Positions 22,801 through 33,253 of a stretch of 64,000 nucleotides of DNA are shown in pieces. This DNA comes from Rhabditoides inermis (Eukaryota; Nematoda; Chromadorea; Rhabditida; Rhabditidae). Position 1 is the stretch's first letter, and the number at the start of each line of letters is the position of its first letter. Below the pieces are notes generated by a model that saw only the letters and a program-made list of their open reading frames with translations, made no database searches and had not been told where the DNA came from. The stretch is taken from positions 1 to 64,000 of the forward strand of contig CAWZYM010000111.1 in NCBI GenBank assembly GCA_963966185.1, written 5' to 3'. Both the position numbers and the translations under genes were made by a program.

Positions 22801-25800
22801 AGTCATGTTGAAATCGAAGATTATAACAGCAATCTATAATACCACATTAGTTCACTTTTCAAGTAGATGGTATTTACCTCTGCGAAAAGCAGGTACCATC
22901 GATAGTCGTTCATCGATCGCGGCGATTTCATGACAATGAACCAGCAAACGATTATATGAATGGGGAAGCAGAATGACGAGACGACGTGCAACTTTGGAAT
23001 CAGCGAGTAGTGATAGTCCCAGTCGTAGTGACAGTGAGCGGACTCGTTATGACACAATGCACATGGTTTGAGACCATATTCAAAAAATATAAGTATATCG
23101 TGCAGACTTATCCTCATTACAGTAAGCTCTGCTCGTAGAGTGCGCCGTGACTTCCTTGAAGTGAGAACTCTGACTGCGAAGCCAATATTCCATTAAACGC
23201 GGTGGAAACGAGGGCGTGTAATGCGGTTCTCGATTCGGCATGAAATCATCAATTACCGCCGCTGAATATGATTGTTTTATGCGCGCGCACTGCAGCAGTT
23301 TCAACGATTTTTTTTCAAGTGTGAAATCATACGAAAATGCTTGGTCTGTATACTGTATCACCGGCGATGGAAATAAAATGATAGTTATAAATCCATGTTA
23401 AATTCAAAAAAATATGTTTAAATCCATTTACAAACATTTGCGTTTCGGTTTGCAGCTTCATCATTGGGGTGTGACTTAGTATCAATAAACCAGCACACCA
23501 TTTTGTTAAATGAAAAAGATCATATCCAGCGACGGTAATTGATGATTTCATGGCGAAATCATGATCGCATTTTACACCCCTTTAACAACCGCGTTTAATG
23601 AAATAACTGCCTCGCAGTTAGAGTTCTCACTTCAAGGAAGTTCTAGCACCACACTCTCACAGCAGAGTGTACTGTAATGGGGATAAGTCTGCACGATATA
23701 TTGTTATATTTTGAATATGGCATCATATCTTGCAACTCGTGTCGTAATGAGTCCTCTCACTGTCACTACAACTGGGACTATCACTACTCGGTGATTCCAA
23801 AATTACACGTCGTATCATTATTCTGCTTCCCTATTCATATAATCGTTTGCTGGTTTATTGTCATGAAATCGCCGCGATCGATGAAGGACTATCGCTGGTA
23901 TCTGCTTCTTGCAGAGGTAAATATCATGTACTGGAAAAGTAAACTAATGTGGGTCCAGATTTCTGTTATAATCTTTGATTTCAACATGACTATCGGATTT
24001 ATGCCGGTAGTTCTCTTTCCGTCGCCCGCAGCACAAGTGAAAGGACTATACACAATGCTACCGAACAAATACATGGCAATGGTAAGAATCAGTGAAAAAA
24101 CCTCAACATCCGAACTTTAAAGATGATCGGACTTTGTGGAACCATTTTCATGTTCTGCGCTATACTCAATCTGTATGTCTACCGAGTGAAGGTAGTTTCG
24201 AAAAGACATTCAACAATCATTTCGCTCTTAGACTCTACTCACTCTCAACACGTTCGTCCAAAACGGCTACAAAACAATGATAGGAACAAACGTCATGCTG
24301 CAAGTCTCGGTGTTTCTATACATGGGCACCCGTTCGGTCATAGCACAAACAAATCTCGACGCCGATATGAAATGGGGACTAGCCGTGTGCCTAGAAGGGC
24401 CATATGTAGACATTATGGTGTTGTTAACCGATCCCGCCAACACTGTCCTCGAGTTCTTCTACCTTCACGAGCACACCATTCAGGTGATGTGAGATAACAA
24501 GTTTCAAACTAAGAAGTCTTACAGTTTATGGCATCTTTTTTCGCCCTGGGACTACTCAATGTCGTGTTCATAGTAGCATGTCTCATCATTTGCGCCGTCT
24601 ACATATCCGGACCGTCGGTTAGCGCCAAGACGAAACAACTGCAGCGCAAATACGTCATCATACTGGTGATACAGGTGGCAACTGGAACATCAAACGTCCA
24701 CGGTTCGGTTACGGTCATGTTTGCAGACGTGCTTCCCAATGATTCTACTCGCCGTGCCATTCGCGTTCATCGTCACCATCTTCCTTTCCGGCGACGGTAC
24801 ATACATCAGTAAGTTCATCAAAACGGTCCATCAAATTGGCCGCAGAATTTTTTGAAAGGGCGACACCCTTTGCAGACAACTGCAACTGGATCATGCTGAC
24901 CATGTCTCTTCACGGAACCGCCTCGTCCGTTCTCGTTTTCCTCACCCACGCCCCGTACAGGAACGTGGTGGTCAAGGTGCTGGCGAAGAGCTTCGGGACC
25001 TTCCCATCTGCCGGCAAGGGCAAGAATAGGAAGAGGTCGGCCCCGTCGCTCAGCGCGCTCTCTCACGTCTCGCGACGCGTCTCGGCTAGCGTGGCTCGTA
25101 CAAAGTGATACAGCACTCGTCAGTTGAAAAAAATATATGTGTGTCATGCGCCGATCAAACATAATGCGCTGGTAGCAACATTCTAAAATGGTTTTATGAA
25201 CTTTTTCTGCAAGTTTGGGTTTATAAAAAAACTACTTTTGCTCGAGTCCTTTTGGAATATTATTTTTGATACGTTTCGTTACGAAATTATGTGTAATGTT
25301 TATGTAAATCTTATTCAATTTTAAATAAAACTAATTCACTTTGCAACAAACGCGACACTCGATACATGTCTACGTGATTGTGTGGCCATTTGAGAGGTGA
25401 TCATAGAATGTTTGGAAGATTGTGGTCTGAGCGCCGAGAATGTTTCGGACAAGGGAAACGGCGGCGAGACGGTAGGGCGCATGTGCACAGAGGACGACGA
25501 GAGAAGACGCCGTGCCGTGCAGAGCAATCGTCAGCATGATCCAGTTGTTGCTGTCTGAATGAATTGTGTTTCTGAAAAAAATCCTGATTTTTGTAGAACT
25601 TAAGTACTTACAAAACAAACGCAACATTTATCGTATTTCATTTTGTTGCCAGTTAAAAACTCACTGATCGGATTGGTTTCGGCGGTGCGAAAACGTCATT
25701 GTAGGAAAATGTTCATGAGTCTAACAAATGGAACTGCTAGTAGTATCATGGGAAGGGATGTCTAAATTATTGCAAACTTAGGTTATTAGTTTGTGCCAAA

Positions 25801-28800
25801 ATTGCCTGTACGAAGAGTATGAAGACATATTTTCGCTGTAGCTGTCGAGTTTTCGCACTGATGCTGGGAGTGGCAATGTATAAAAAGCAGATACTCAGAC
25901 AAATCAGAATGAGCAGAATGTTGAGTAATCCAAGACCGAAGAACGCCGCAATGAACTAGGAGGACGTTGGGATTACGAACGGTTATCAATTGCTTACTTG
26001 AATTGTCTCGGCTGCCATGGAGAAGAGTAGAATGACTTGATTACCCGGTACTTGAGACAGGGCTGTCAGCTTGTCGAAAGTGTCGACATCGCAAATGTAT
26101 GATCTCATTGTATCTCGTCCGCACTCATTGTGCAATACCAGAGCGAACACCGGCAGCGATGAAAACCGATATTTGCAGGGCAGAATTGAATAGTATTATA
26201 AGATTGTAATATTTTTGTAAAAGGAATTCATTGTTAGAAATGTCTGAATTTTTCATGTTTTTTTGTACTCATCAACCCAAGTCAAACCTTCAATCGGTAA
26301 ATATACAAGTTTAAAATGGAGCAAAACATGAAAAATGGTTCCTGTCAGGCCGATTATCTTTAGAATGGTATATGTTGTTAATGAATCCTTAATCAACCTG
26401 AACTTACCAATGCAATATATTTATTAGGCAAGTATTCATAAATGCCTTTGATTTGAACGGCTGGCGAAGGGAAGAATATTACAGGAATAAAGCCGACAGT
26501 CATGTTGAAATCGAAATCATTCAGATATCTGAATTTTTCAATCATATTCGAAATATGTTTCACAAGTACCTGTGCAGTTAGTGAATACCATCGGTAATCT
26601 GACATTGATTTTGGAGATTTGCGAACAATAAGCCAACACACGAAAATGTGAATGGAAACGCAACACATGATATCACGTCATTTTTGGCACTATAGAATAG
26701 TGGTATGCGAAATCGAATGTGCAATTCGGGCAAGGATGCAGTTGATGACTCCTCGTTGGAGGTAGAGGAGAATGGTGGTTGGATTCATCGCTGTAACCAG
26801 AGAAATTAGTTGGGCATTGCCACAGTACTCACAGAACAAACAGAACAAACAATCAAGAAATAATACAAAAAAACGCTTCTTGAATGTTTTCTCAGGTAAA
26901 ATGAGCGAGGCGCAGGCGTGATCAATATAATTTTTTCGAGATCTGTCTGATCTGGTATGGTCTCAAAAAATGAACGATTCTATTAGACCAAGCGTTCAAA
27001 ATTAATGTAATTCAGTTTAGTCATGGAAAGGTAATGCTTATTACCGTGATTGAACTGATATAATATGAACAAAACACAATATTCACAGCAGGTGTGAATC
27101 AAGATTATGCGAACACGTTACACATGTCCCAAAAATATTGAGTCAGATACAGGGTGTTTCCGACTATTATTTTATTCATTACAAACACGAAGTGTCGCAA
27201 TGTTTCAGACATTGGGAATACTGTGACAGAATAAACGAGAGATATGATGTATATGTATATAGATATAATGTCTTTTTCACAAACGGTATTGAAAGGGAGT
27301 CGTGTTTTTATCATGTTGAAAATCTACACATGTTTTGCAGAAAATCAGGTCTGCATAGTGAATACAGATGCTGATTATCTCTCAAAAGTACTTGCGTAAA
27401 GAGAGTCAGTTTGTCTTGACCCAATTCAACAAAAGCGCATGCATAAAACGTTTACAAATACTAACACAAACCTGCATCTCTCTCTCTCTCTCTCTCTCTC
27501 TAATATTAATGGTATGCGCAGGTTTGTGTTAGTATTTGTAAACGTTTTATGCATGCGCTTTTGTTGAATTGGGTCAAGACAAACTGACTCTCTTTACGCA
27601 AGTACTTTTGAGAGATAATATATGTGCTTTATTAAATTTCATAGAAATTTCTTCTCTTACTGATTGTCAAGCTCTTTCGTTCATTGTTATGCACATAATC
27701 ATGATTTATGACACAATTGCACGTGGTAGCAAATCATTGAATATACTACATACTACAGGTCGAGTTTGTTGCGTATGTGCAACCATGTTTTTTTCATTGT
27801 ATTGTATGGAAACATTCTGAAACGACTCTTCTCTCTGTCTTTTCGTTTGTCGCAGCGTAAGTGCAAGCTTCTCTTCGTCTGCGCATCTGCAAACAACGCG
27901 CTCTCTCGCGTTCTCTCTCGCACCCGGCCGCCTGCCGAGAGAGAGAGAGCTAGCAGCCCGAGTGACTGGAAACGACACCCACCCACACGCTGGCCTTTCA
28001 CCTCATGGGTGCGCGAGATCGCTCATACTTCTTTCGGAGAAGAGATACAATGATCCCACCGACCAGTGATCTGGCCTACGGAACCGTGCGAATCTAACTA
28101 ACATGAATTGGATGACTTCACATTGTTGCTAATATGTCCTTTTGATATCGCTTCTTGAAAATTCTGGCGCGAGCCCTATCCTAAGCCAAAAGAGAGGGCG
28201 CTGCGCGCCCTCTCTAATTTCTTCTTTGCAGGACCTTCTCACCGCGGTAGGCTTTCGTGGGTGAGTCTCCGGGCGAGGCGGAGGCACAGTGCGCAGAGCT
28301 GGAGAGGCTAGGGCTGGTGGAGGTGGGTGGGGCAAGGGGAGAAGAGCATATGGCAAGTCCTGAGACGAGTGTTCTCTGAAGATGACTGGTAGATTGACTG
28401 AGGCTACAGTCTCAGACGCCACCTCGCTTTTGCGTAGGAAGTCTTGAGCTTGAGCTTTGTTGTGACTGTTTTCTTGAACTCTGCTATCAGTGGTGCTGGC
28501 CTGTTTACAGAACAAATCTAAATGATATTACTGTTGAACATCGATCTCGTAAACAAACAATTTTCACCTGATGCGCATTGCTGGTTTCCTTGTTTCCTTG
28601 ATTAGTAATCTCACAGTTTCCTGAAACAATACTGAGAAACCACTTTTTCCTTGTATGACGAAAGGGGTAGGAGGGGTATTTTGTCATTGCGGCGACTGGA
28701 AACAAGCATGAAGTAACTCGCATGAACAGACGAGGAAACCAATGCCAAGTAGACAATTTCAAAACCTTTGCAAAACGAGTGAGTCGCTCGACTTGCGCAA

Positions 28801-29169
28801 CACTCGCACGTCGCTCTTCCCTGCACTTTATCCGTTCTCGCACCAAACCACTCACGTCTCACTAGCTCCTCACCGCAAAATGACATCCACTTTCGTACCA
28901 CTCACAACCTGTAGCCAGTTAGGCTAGTTTAGTTTATTTCAGGCGTGCTGCAGAGTATGCTAAAATTGAGATTGAATGATGAGAAACTAGATACTAATAA
29001 TGTACTATGCCGGTTGGTTAGGGATTGTTGGCGTTGCAGGCAGTCGTCTCGGACGATTCGGATGTGTGGGCGTTTGGAGCGCGGACAGTGTACAGACATC
29101 TGTTCGCGAGGGAAAGCATGTGCAGAAGTATGAGGCCAAGGAGATGCTCAGGACGACTGGTGAGTGAAG

Positions 29170-29200
<31 letters not shown>

Positions 29201-30088
29201 GGGGGGAGAGAGAGAGACGTTCAGGTCTCACTCGCTGCAGTGTGTGCAGATAGCGGTGCTCTCGGGTGGCGACTATTCGTGTGGACTGAATGGAGGAGTT
29301 GTGAGAAATTTATCGGAGATAGATTACTACTGACACTTTTTCTACATTGATCTATGAAACATGTTTCCACCACATGTAATTCCGTTTTCAGGTGGGCGTA
29401 GTCTCGGCGCTGGAGCTGCTTGCAGAGTTTGCCAACGAGGAGAGTGGGGAGCAGGAGATGGGAGGGGACGATGTGGACAAGGTGCGTAACAGTGTAACCT
29501 ATCGCGGGATGCCGGATTCTCCTCAAACTCATTACGCCGGTTTCTTTTGCAGACTATTCGCGTGCTGCGTCGTGTGGAGGAGTGGTTGTTGAAGGCGGAA
29601 GAGAGGGAGAGGGAAGGAGAGCCGCCCCGAGGAGAGCCGACTGCGGCGCGGCGCAAGCTGCGACAGCTCGTGGAGAGGAACAATGAGCGGGACGATGTCA
29701 GAGGGGTGCGTTGGGGAGGGTGTACCGTTACGGTATTCAAGTGTTAACTTTTCCAGATCTCGAACCCCGAAGTGGTGCGTGCGTACGCGCAGCCGGAAGT
29801 TGATTCGTCCACGGAACAGTTTAGGTGGGTGAGGAGTTTTGGTTTGCGAATAAGTTTTGGGAACTGTAAATTTCATGGTGACTCTTTGAGAAAGTGTTGT
29901 GTGAATAATTTTAATTTGGTGAGAAATGATGTTCAGCCGATGTATCGCGAGCGAAACAGTTTATTCCGACGGTTTCGCCTTTATGGCATCATCAGGGAAA
30001 GCATTACCTCAAACTTGGGTAATTGTTGTTTTCTGTTGTATAAAGCAACAATAACATGGTTTAGAAAACTGAGTGGTAACATACGAGC

Positions 30089-30124
<36 letters not shown>

Positions 30125-30980
30125 AAGAGAGAGTCCCTGTTCAGATGGCGTCCTGTCTCTCTGCCGCACGTCCGCCAGCTGCTGCACGAGCGTCTCGGGT
30201 GGACGAGGAGAGAGTGCAGAAGGTACGGAGGGAGAGAATGAAGGGCAGTCTTCTAAAAGCTGTCTTCGCAACTCGAACTAGCATCGTGTTTTGAAGCGGT
30301 ATTTAGTGACTCGATTTATGTGACGAATGTGTGATTCAGAGACGCGTATTGCTACAGTATTCCATATAAGTCATGTATGGAATGCATTTCTACATTGATC
30401 TCCTTTCAGAACACTCTGTCGGCTTTTGAGCGCTGGAACGAGTTCGTCACCGGCAAGGCAGACTATCAGAGGTGCGTGTGCGATAAGACTTTTTTCACCG
30501 TTTGTTTGCTTGAAGAATAGTGTGTTAATCGAAGTGCTGAAAAAAAGAATTGAAATAATATCTTCATATTTTATTTACTCACTTTTCAGACACCTCACGT
30601 CGTACTTTGAACCGCCGCGTGAAGCGAGCGACGGAAGACGGGACTGACGAAGAGGGTGCAAGCGGCACTCGCACGACTGGCAGAGAGGAACGGTGAGAGA
30701 GAGAGAGAGAGGGACGGAGAGGGGAGAGAGAGAGGGAGAGGGAGAGAGAGAGAGGGGGGGAGAGGGAGATATATATTAACAATCCCATCCAGGCCACATG
30801 CTCCCCCGCGAGCCTGCCTCTCTCATCTGCCAGGCGTCTCTCGTCGATCAGCCGACCACCTCCCGCCCTTCTGCCGGCCGCCCAATGCGCATCGCCCGCA
30901 AGCCGCGCGCCAAGAAGGCCCCGCCCCCGCAAGCCCCGCCCACCGAGCTGCGTCTCTCGGAGAGCTCGGATTCGGAGTAG
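16889..30980 (+). CDS. XPG/ERCC5-type structure-specific nuclease, split by a 7-kb intron
   Basis: 5' half exons, all in phase: 16889-16976, 17034-17134, 17351-17410, 17832-17913, 18125-18221, 18367-18499, 18570-18638, 18689-18751, 18841-18892, 18937-19007, 19150-19320, 20210-20318, 20702-20829, 20913-20972, 21191-21289. They encode the N nuclease motif ([32 protein letters not shown]) and a long acidic spacer. 3' half: about 28232/28251-28322, 29040-29159, 29241-29300, 29392-29481, 29553-29705, 29757-29824, 30145-30222, about 30411-30475, about 30590-30703, about 30793-30980. These carry the I nuclease motif ([41 protein letters not shown]), a helix-hairpin-helix region ([10 protein letters not shown]), a PCNA-binding-like QRHLTSYF and a basic tail ending SESSDSE. 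XPG cuts the 3' side of the bubble in nucleotide excision repair. Several single-base frame conflicts occur, but only in the 3' half. Confidence 0.85.
17411..17831. repeat. (CTCCCT)n hexanucleotide array filling an XPG intron
   Basis: After the donor at 17411 almost the whole intron is CTCCCT/CCCTCT repeats, with a few interruptions by runs of C, and it grades into CT just before the acceptor CCTTCCAG at 17831. The very long Ser-Leu/Pro-Leu or Arg-Glu open frames here are artefacts of the repeat. Confidence 0.95.
19340..20180. repeat. 42-bp minisatellite, about 19-20 units, in an XPG intron
   Basis: Tandem units of 42 bases built around TTCGTTCCCTTAG, GATTACG and GTAAGAGAATAATTTG. Variation is mostly point changes (AGCATACGG, TAGGAG, GGCCGG/GGCCTG). 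Because 42 is divisible by three, the minus strand appears open as 14-residue repeats; this is not evidence of a gene. The array lies between the exons ending at 19320 and starting at 20210. Confidence 0.95.
21048..21165. repeat. Small palindromic element near XPG exon 15
   Basis: The left arm TAGCGGTCAGTCTCTTCGAAAC is mirrored by the right arm, which reads GTTTCGGAGAGACTAACCGCTA. Between them lie further self-complementary TTCGAAGGCG/CGCCTTCGG blocks. Diverged relatives with the same 'AGTGTTTCGAAGGC' and 'GAGACTGACCGC' blocks occur at about 53975-54067 and 56078-56125, so this is a repeated family, probably a MITE. Confidence 0.65.
21702..23117 (-). CDS. srh-type serpentine chemoreceptor, copy 1 (nested in XPG intron)
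   Basis: Seven minus-strand exons: 23117-22878, 22833-22711, 22664-22596, 22546-22295, 22253-22104, 22057-21976 and 21934-21702. They total 1149 bases (382 residues), with phases consistent and no stops seen. Features of the nematode Srh family are present: after the first helices, [27 protein letters not shown], then [18 protein letters not shown], several hydrophobic helices, a basic QLQRKYV loop and the C-terminal LHGTASSV....THAPYR motif followed by a Ser/Arg/Lys-rich tail. Srh proteins are seven-transmembrane receptors expressed mainly in chemosensory neurons. Every exon has exactly the length of its counterpart in the mirror-image copy at 23677-25108. The gene lies inside the large XPG intron, antisense to XPG. 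Confidence 0.8.
23677..25108 (+). CDS. srh-type serpentine chemoreceptor, copy 2 (nested in XPG intron)
   Basis: Exons 23677-23916, 23959-24081, 24123-24191, 24232-24483, 24525-24674, 24727-24808 and 24876-25108 total 1149 bases (382 residues) and are in phase throughout. Residues are highly similar to copy 1, for example the first exon with its [18 protein letters not shown] stretch, helix motif [14 protein letters not shown], and the terminal THAPYR with Ser/Lys/Arg-rich tail. The start codon was chosen because the same ATG is conserved in both copies just after GTACTGTA/CCTCATTACAGTA-like upstream DNA. It runs in the same direction as XPG, inside its intron. It forms a head-to-head pair with copy 1, sharing about 560 bases of upstream DNA that is itself partly inverted. 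Confidence 0.8.
25340..26788 (-). pseudogene. Third srh-type chemoreceptor copy, probably decayed
   Basis: Minus strand, same exon order as the two intact copies but clearly more diverged. Recognisable pieces: [17 protein letters not shown] near 26660, [18 protein letters not shown] near 26500, QLQRKYV near 25830, and [17 protein letters not shown] with HAPYR near 25545-25470. In exon 1 the frame that carries the conserved Cys/His segment reaches a TGA just after IVPKMT, and the next conserved motif is in another frame. The fourth exon region (about 26180-26050) is also only partly recognisable. It could instead be an expressed gene with a misplaced first exon, but a pseudogene fits better. 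Confidence 0.55.
27376..28217 (+). mobile_element. Helitron-like non-autonomous element, copy A
   Basis: Begins with a strong inverted repeat (about 27385-27478 against 27518-27610: AAAAGTACTTGCGT, GACAAA, AAACGTTTACAAATACTA) around a short CT repeat. It ends in a 230-base block shared with copy B at 36425-36655. The extreme right end is a perfect hairpin, GAGAGGGCGC-TGC-GCGCCCTCTC, immediately followed by CTAATT. A terminal hairpin plus CTRR before a host T is the hallmark of Helitron 3' ends. No Rep/helicase coding sequence is present. The element ends 14 bases before the acceptor of the next XPG exon. Confidence 0.6.
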
Positions 30981-30999
30981 ATACGGGAATGGGCGAACA

Positions 31000-31868
31000 G
31001 GTTTTTTGTGGTGTGAGAGAGTGGGAGTTGATGACTGGTTTCGGTTTCGCGCTATCGCGTGTTGCAGATTGTACAGTTATGGTTATACAGACAGGATGTG
31101 AGAGTGGAATGGTTACGTGTTATGTATCGATCTCTCAGCAGTATGTTATGTGTTCCACTGCAATTACTGTCGGTTTCACGCCACAGCATTTGATATTGAA
31201 TGGGCGCCCCCTCCTGTTTGTTCCCCCCGTAGAGATTTATTGAATATGCTATAAAGTTCTAGTTTATATGATGGTGCGTGCGGTGACAATGTTACATGTT
31301 TTGTAATCGTTATTGCAGCGATTGTTATATCTATGGGGTATGTTGCGATATAGAATAGAGTGCCTATTCGTATTTGTGCTGACGTGTAGCAATGTTTTTG
31401 CATGCGAGTCGTGCGCTCTCACTCCCTCACCCTCCCTCCTCCTCTCTCTCACTCTCTCACTCCCTCTCTCTCCCTCTCTGTCTCTCTCTCATCCTCTCTC
31501 ACTACTCTCTATCAACTACTCTCGCAATGAGCGGATCAATATAATACCCGAGGCGGTATTTTGCGTATGTGTTTCGTCGTTTTCTGCTGGAGTGTTTCTG
31601 TGTGCGTTTCATTCACAGCTATCGTGTTGTAATAGCATTGGCTAGCATCCACTCGCATCTCTCGCCGGTCTCTTTCCGATTTCTTGCAGTTTGATTCCTG
31701 TTGATTCGGATTTGCCTTTTAGAATGCGTTGTTGACATGATGTGGGATGGTGGCTAGGCGATTATTTGCACACGTTCGTTTTCTCTCGCTTTGTTCGGAG
31801 GTTCGAATCGCTCGTGAGTCTGCTGTCGCGTTCTCTCACCCCTCTCTCCCCTCTCTCTCTCACTCTCA

Positions 31869-31917
<49 letters not shown>

Positions 31918-32491
31918 ACACCCCTGAAGGCAGAGGCTATGTTTGTGTTTGTGTGTCTGTCTCCGACTCTCTGCACGCTCCCGTCGACCAGTGGTCCCTA
32001 GCCACTCTCTTTTCTCCCTCTCACTCTGCTCCCTCTAGCGCTTGCGTGCTCCCTCCGTAATCTCTCACTCCGAGTCACTCACCCGTTCTGTTCTTCTGAT
32101 GTTCCTCTCGATTTTGATTGATCGAGGCGAGGACAGTGTGAAGTGTTGCTAACTGTCTCCAGATGTTTACTCTGTGAGATTGTTTATTTCTGGAAGGAGA
32201 AGCTAGATTGTTATTTTTTTGTTCAACCTATATGTGTTGTGAGAATATTCTTTCAATGGGTGTCGATTTCTTTTCCTCTCTTCTCGCCTGTTGAATGGCG
32301 AAAAGAGTCCTCGAATGTACTTTAGTGCCGGCTCAGCATACTCTTCGCTCGCCTCACCTCACTTGTTCGATTGATTATATGAGAAATGGGTTCTTGTAGA
32401 ATCAACATTTGATGCACTATGTGCAAAGTCGCATATGGTTTATGACGACACTTGGAAAGTGAGATCTGTCCTCCGTCTCCTTATCTCCCCC

Positions 32492-32566
<75 letters not shown>

Positions 32567-33250
32567 CCTTCTATCCAACCAGCGTATCGCTAGCTCCTGC
32601 ATGTCTTGGTCAGTCCGAACCCGTTTCCAACAGTGTTGCTCGTCACTGACCACCGTCTGCGCCCTCCCCGTTCACCACGCTCTCTCCGCCATCTCTGACC
32701 TCTTTTTATGCGCGCGAGTTCGCGCGTCCTGCGTCCTGCGTGCGATTTAGGATATCCCTTCGCTGCGTCCGGGGACGCCTGTATCTCTTAGATCGGGCGA
32801 TCGATTATTGATCGGCTGTTCGCGCCCGCACAACCGGTAATCCGAGATACTTGACGGTTCGGACTGGTCGACTCGTCTGGCGATCGCTTTTCTTTGGTTG
32901 TATCGATTGACCGGGGCTAGTGCGATTTTTCGATTCTTCCGTTTTCTTTTGTCAACAGTGGAGACTGGGGCGAGACGAATTATGACTATTCTGTCGCCTA
33001 CCCAACGTGTCACTGTTTCAGTGCGATCAATTTTGTGATTCCGAATTATTGATACCGCTCTTATCACTGCCGAATACGGAACAGCTTTAGCAACTATCGA
33101 ATGCTCTATTATTTTATCGTTTGCACTGGCGTTTCATGATTTGACGTTTTGTGTTTACGTGATGTTTTCACATTCAAACGTGTACGCAGACCGGTATGGT
33201 CACTTTTTTGGGGCGAGGCGACCGGCTCTGACAGTGTTCTTTCCGCTTGC
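31000..33250. other. Intergenic stretch between XPG and QSOX with CT repeats
   Basis: No supported exon. It holds CT-rich simple repeats at about 31425-31510, 31840-31912 and a pure (CT)n run at about 32494-32563. The last 400 bases, GC-richer and free of repeats, are a plausible QSOX promoter; a pyrimidine tract and acceptor (CCGCTTGCAG) lie just before the QSOX start codon. Confidence 0.5.
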
Positions 33251-33253
33251 AGG

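Larger units (their letters stand above)
21690..25115. repeat. Large inverted duplication carrying the two chemoreceptors
   Basis: The sequence from about 21690 to 23340 is repeated as its reverse complement from about 23560 to 25115. It covers both genes including introns of nearly the same size, and part of the shared upstream DNA (for example ACTTCCTTGAAGTGAGAACTCT against AGAGTTCTCACTTCAAGGAAGT). About 220 bases of unmatched or weakly matched sequence lie at the centre. Confidence 0.75.
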
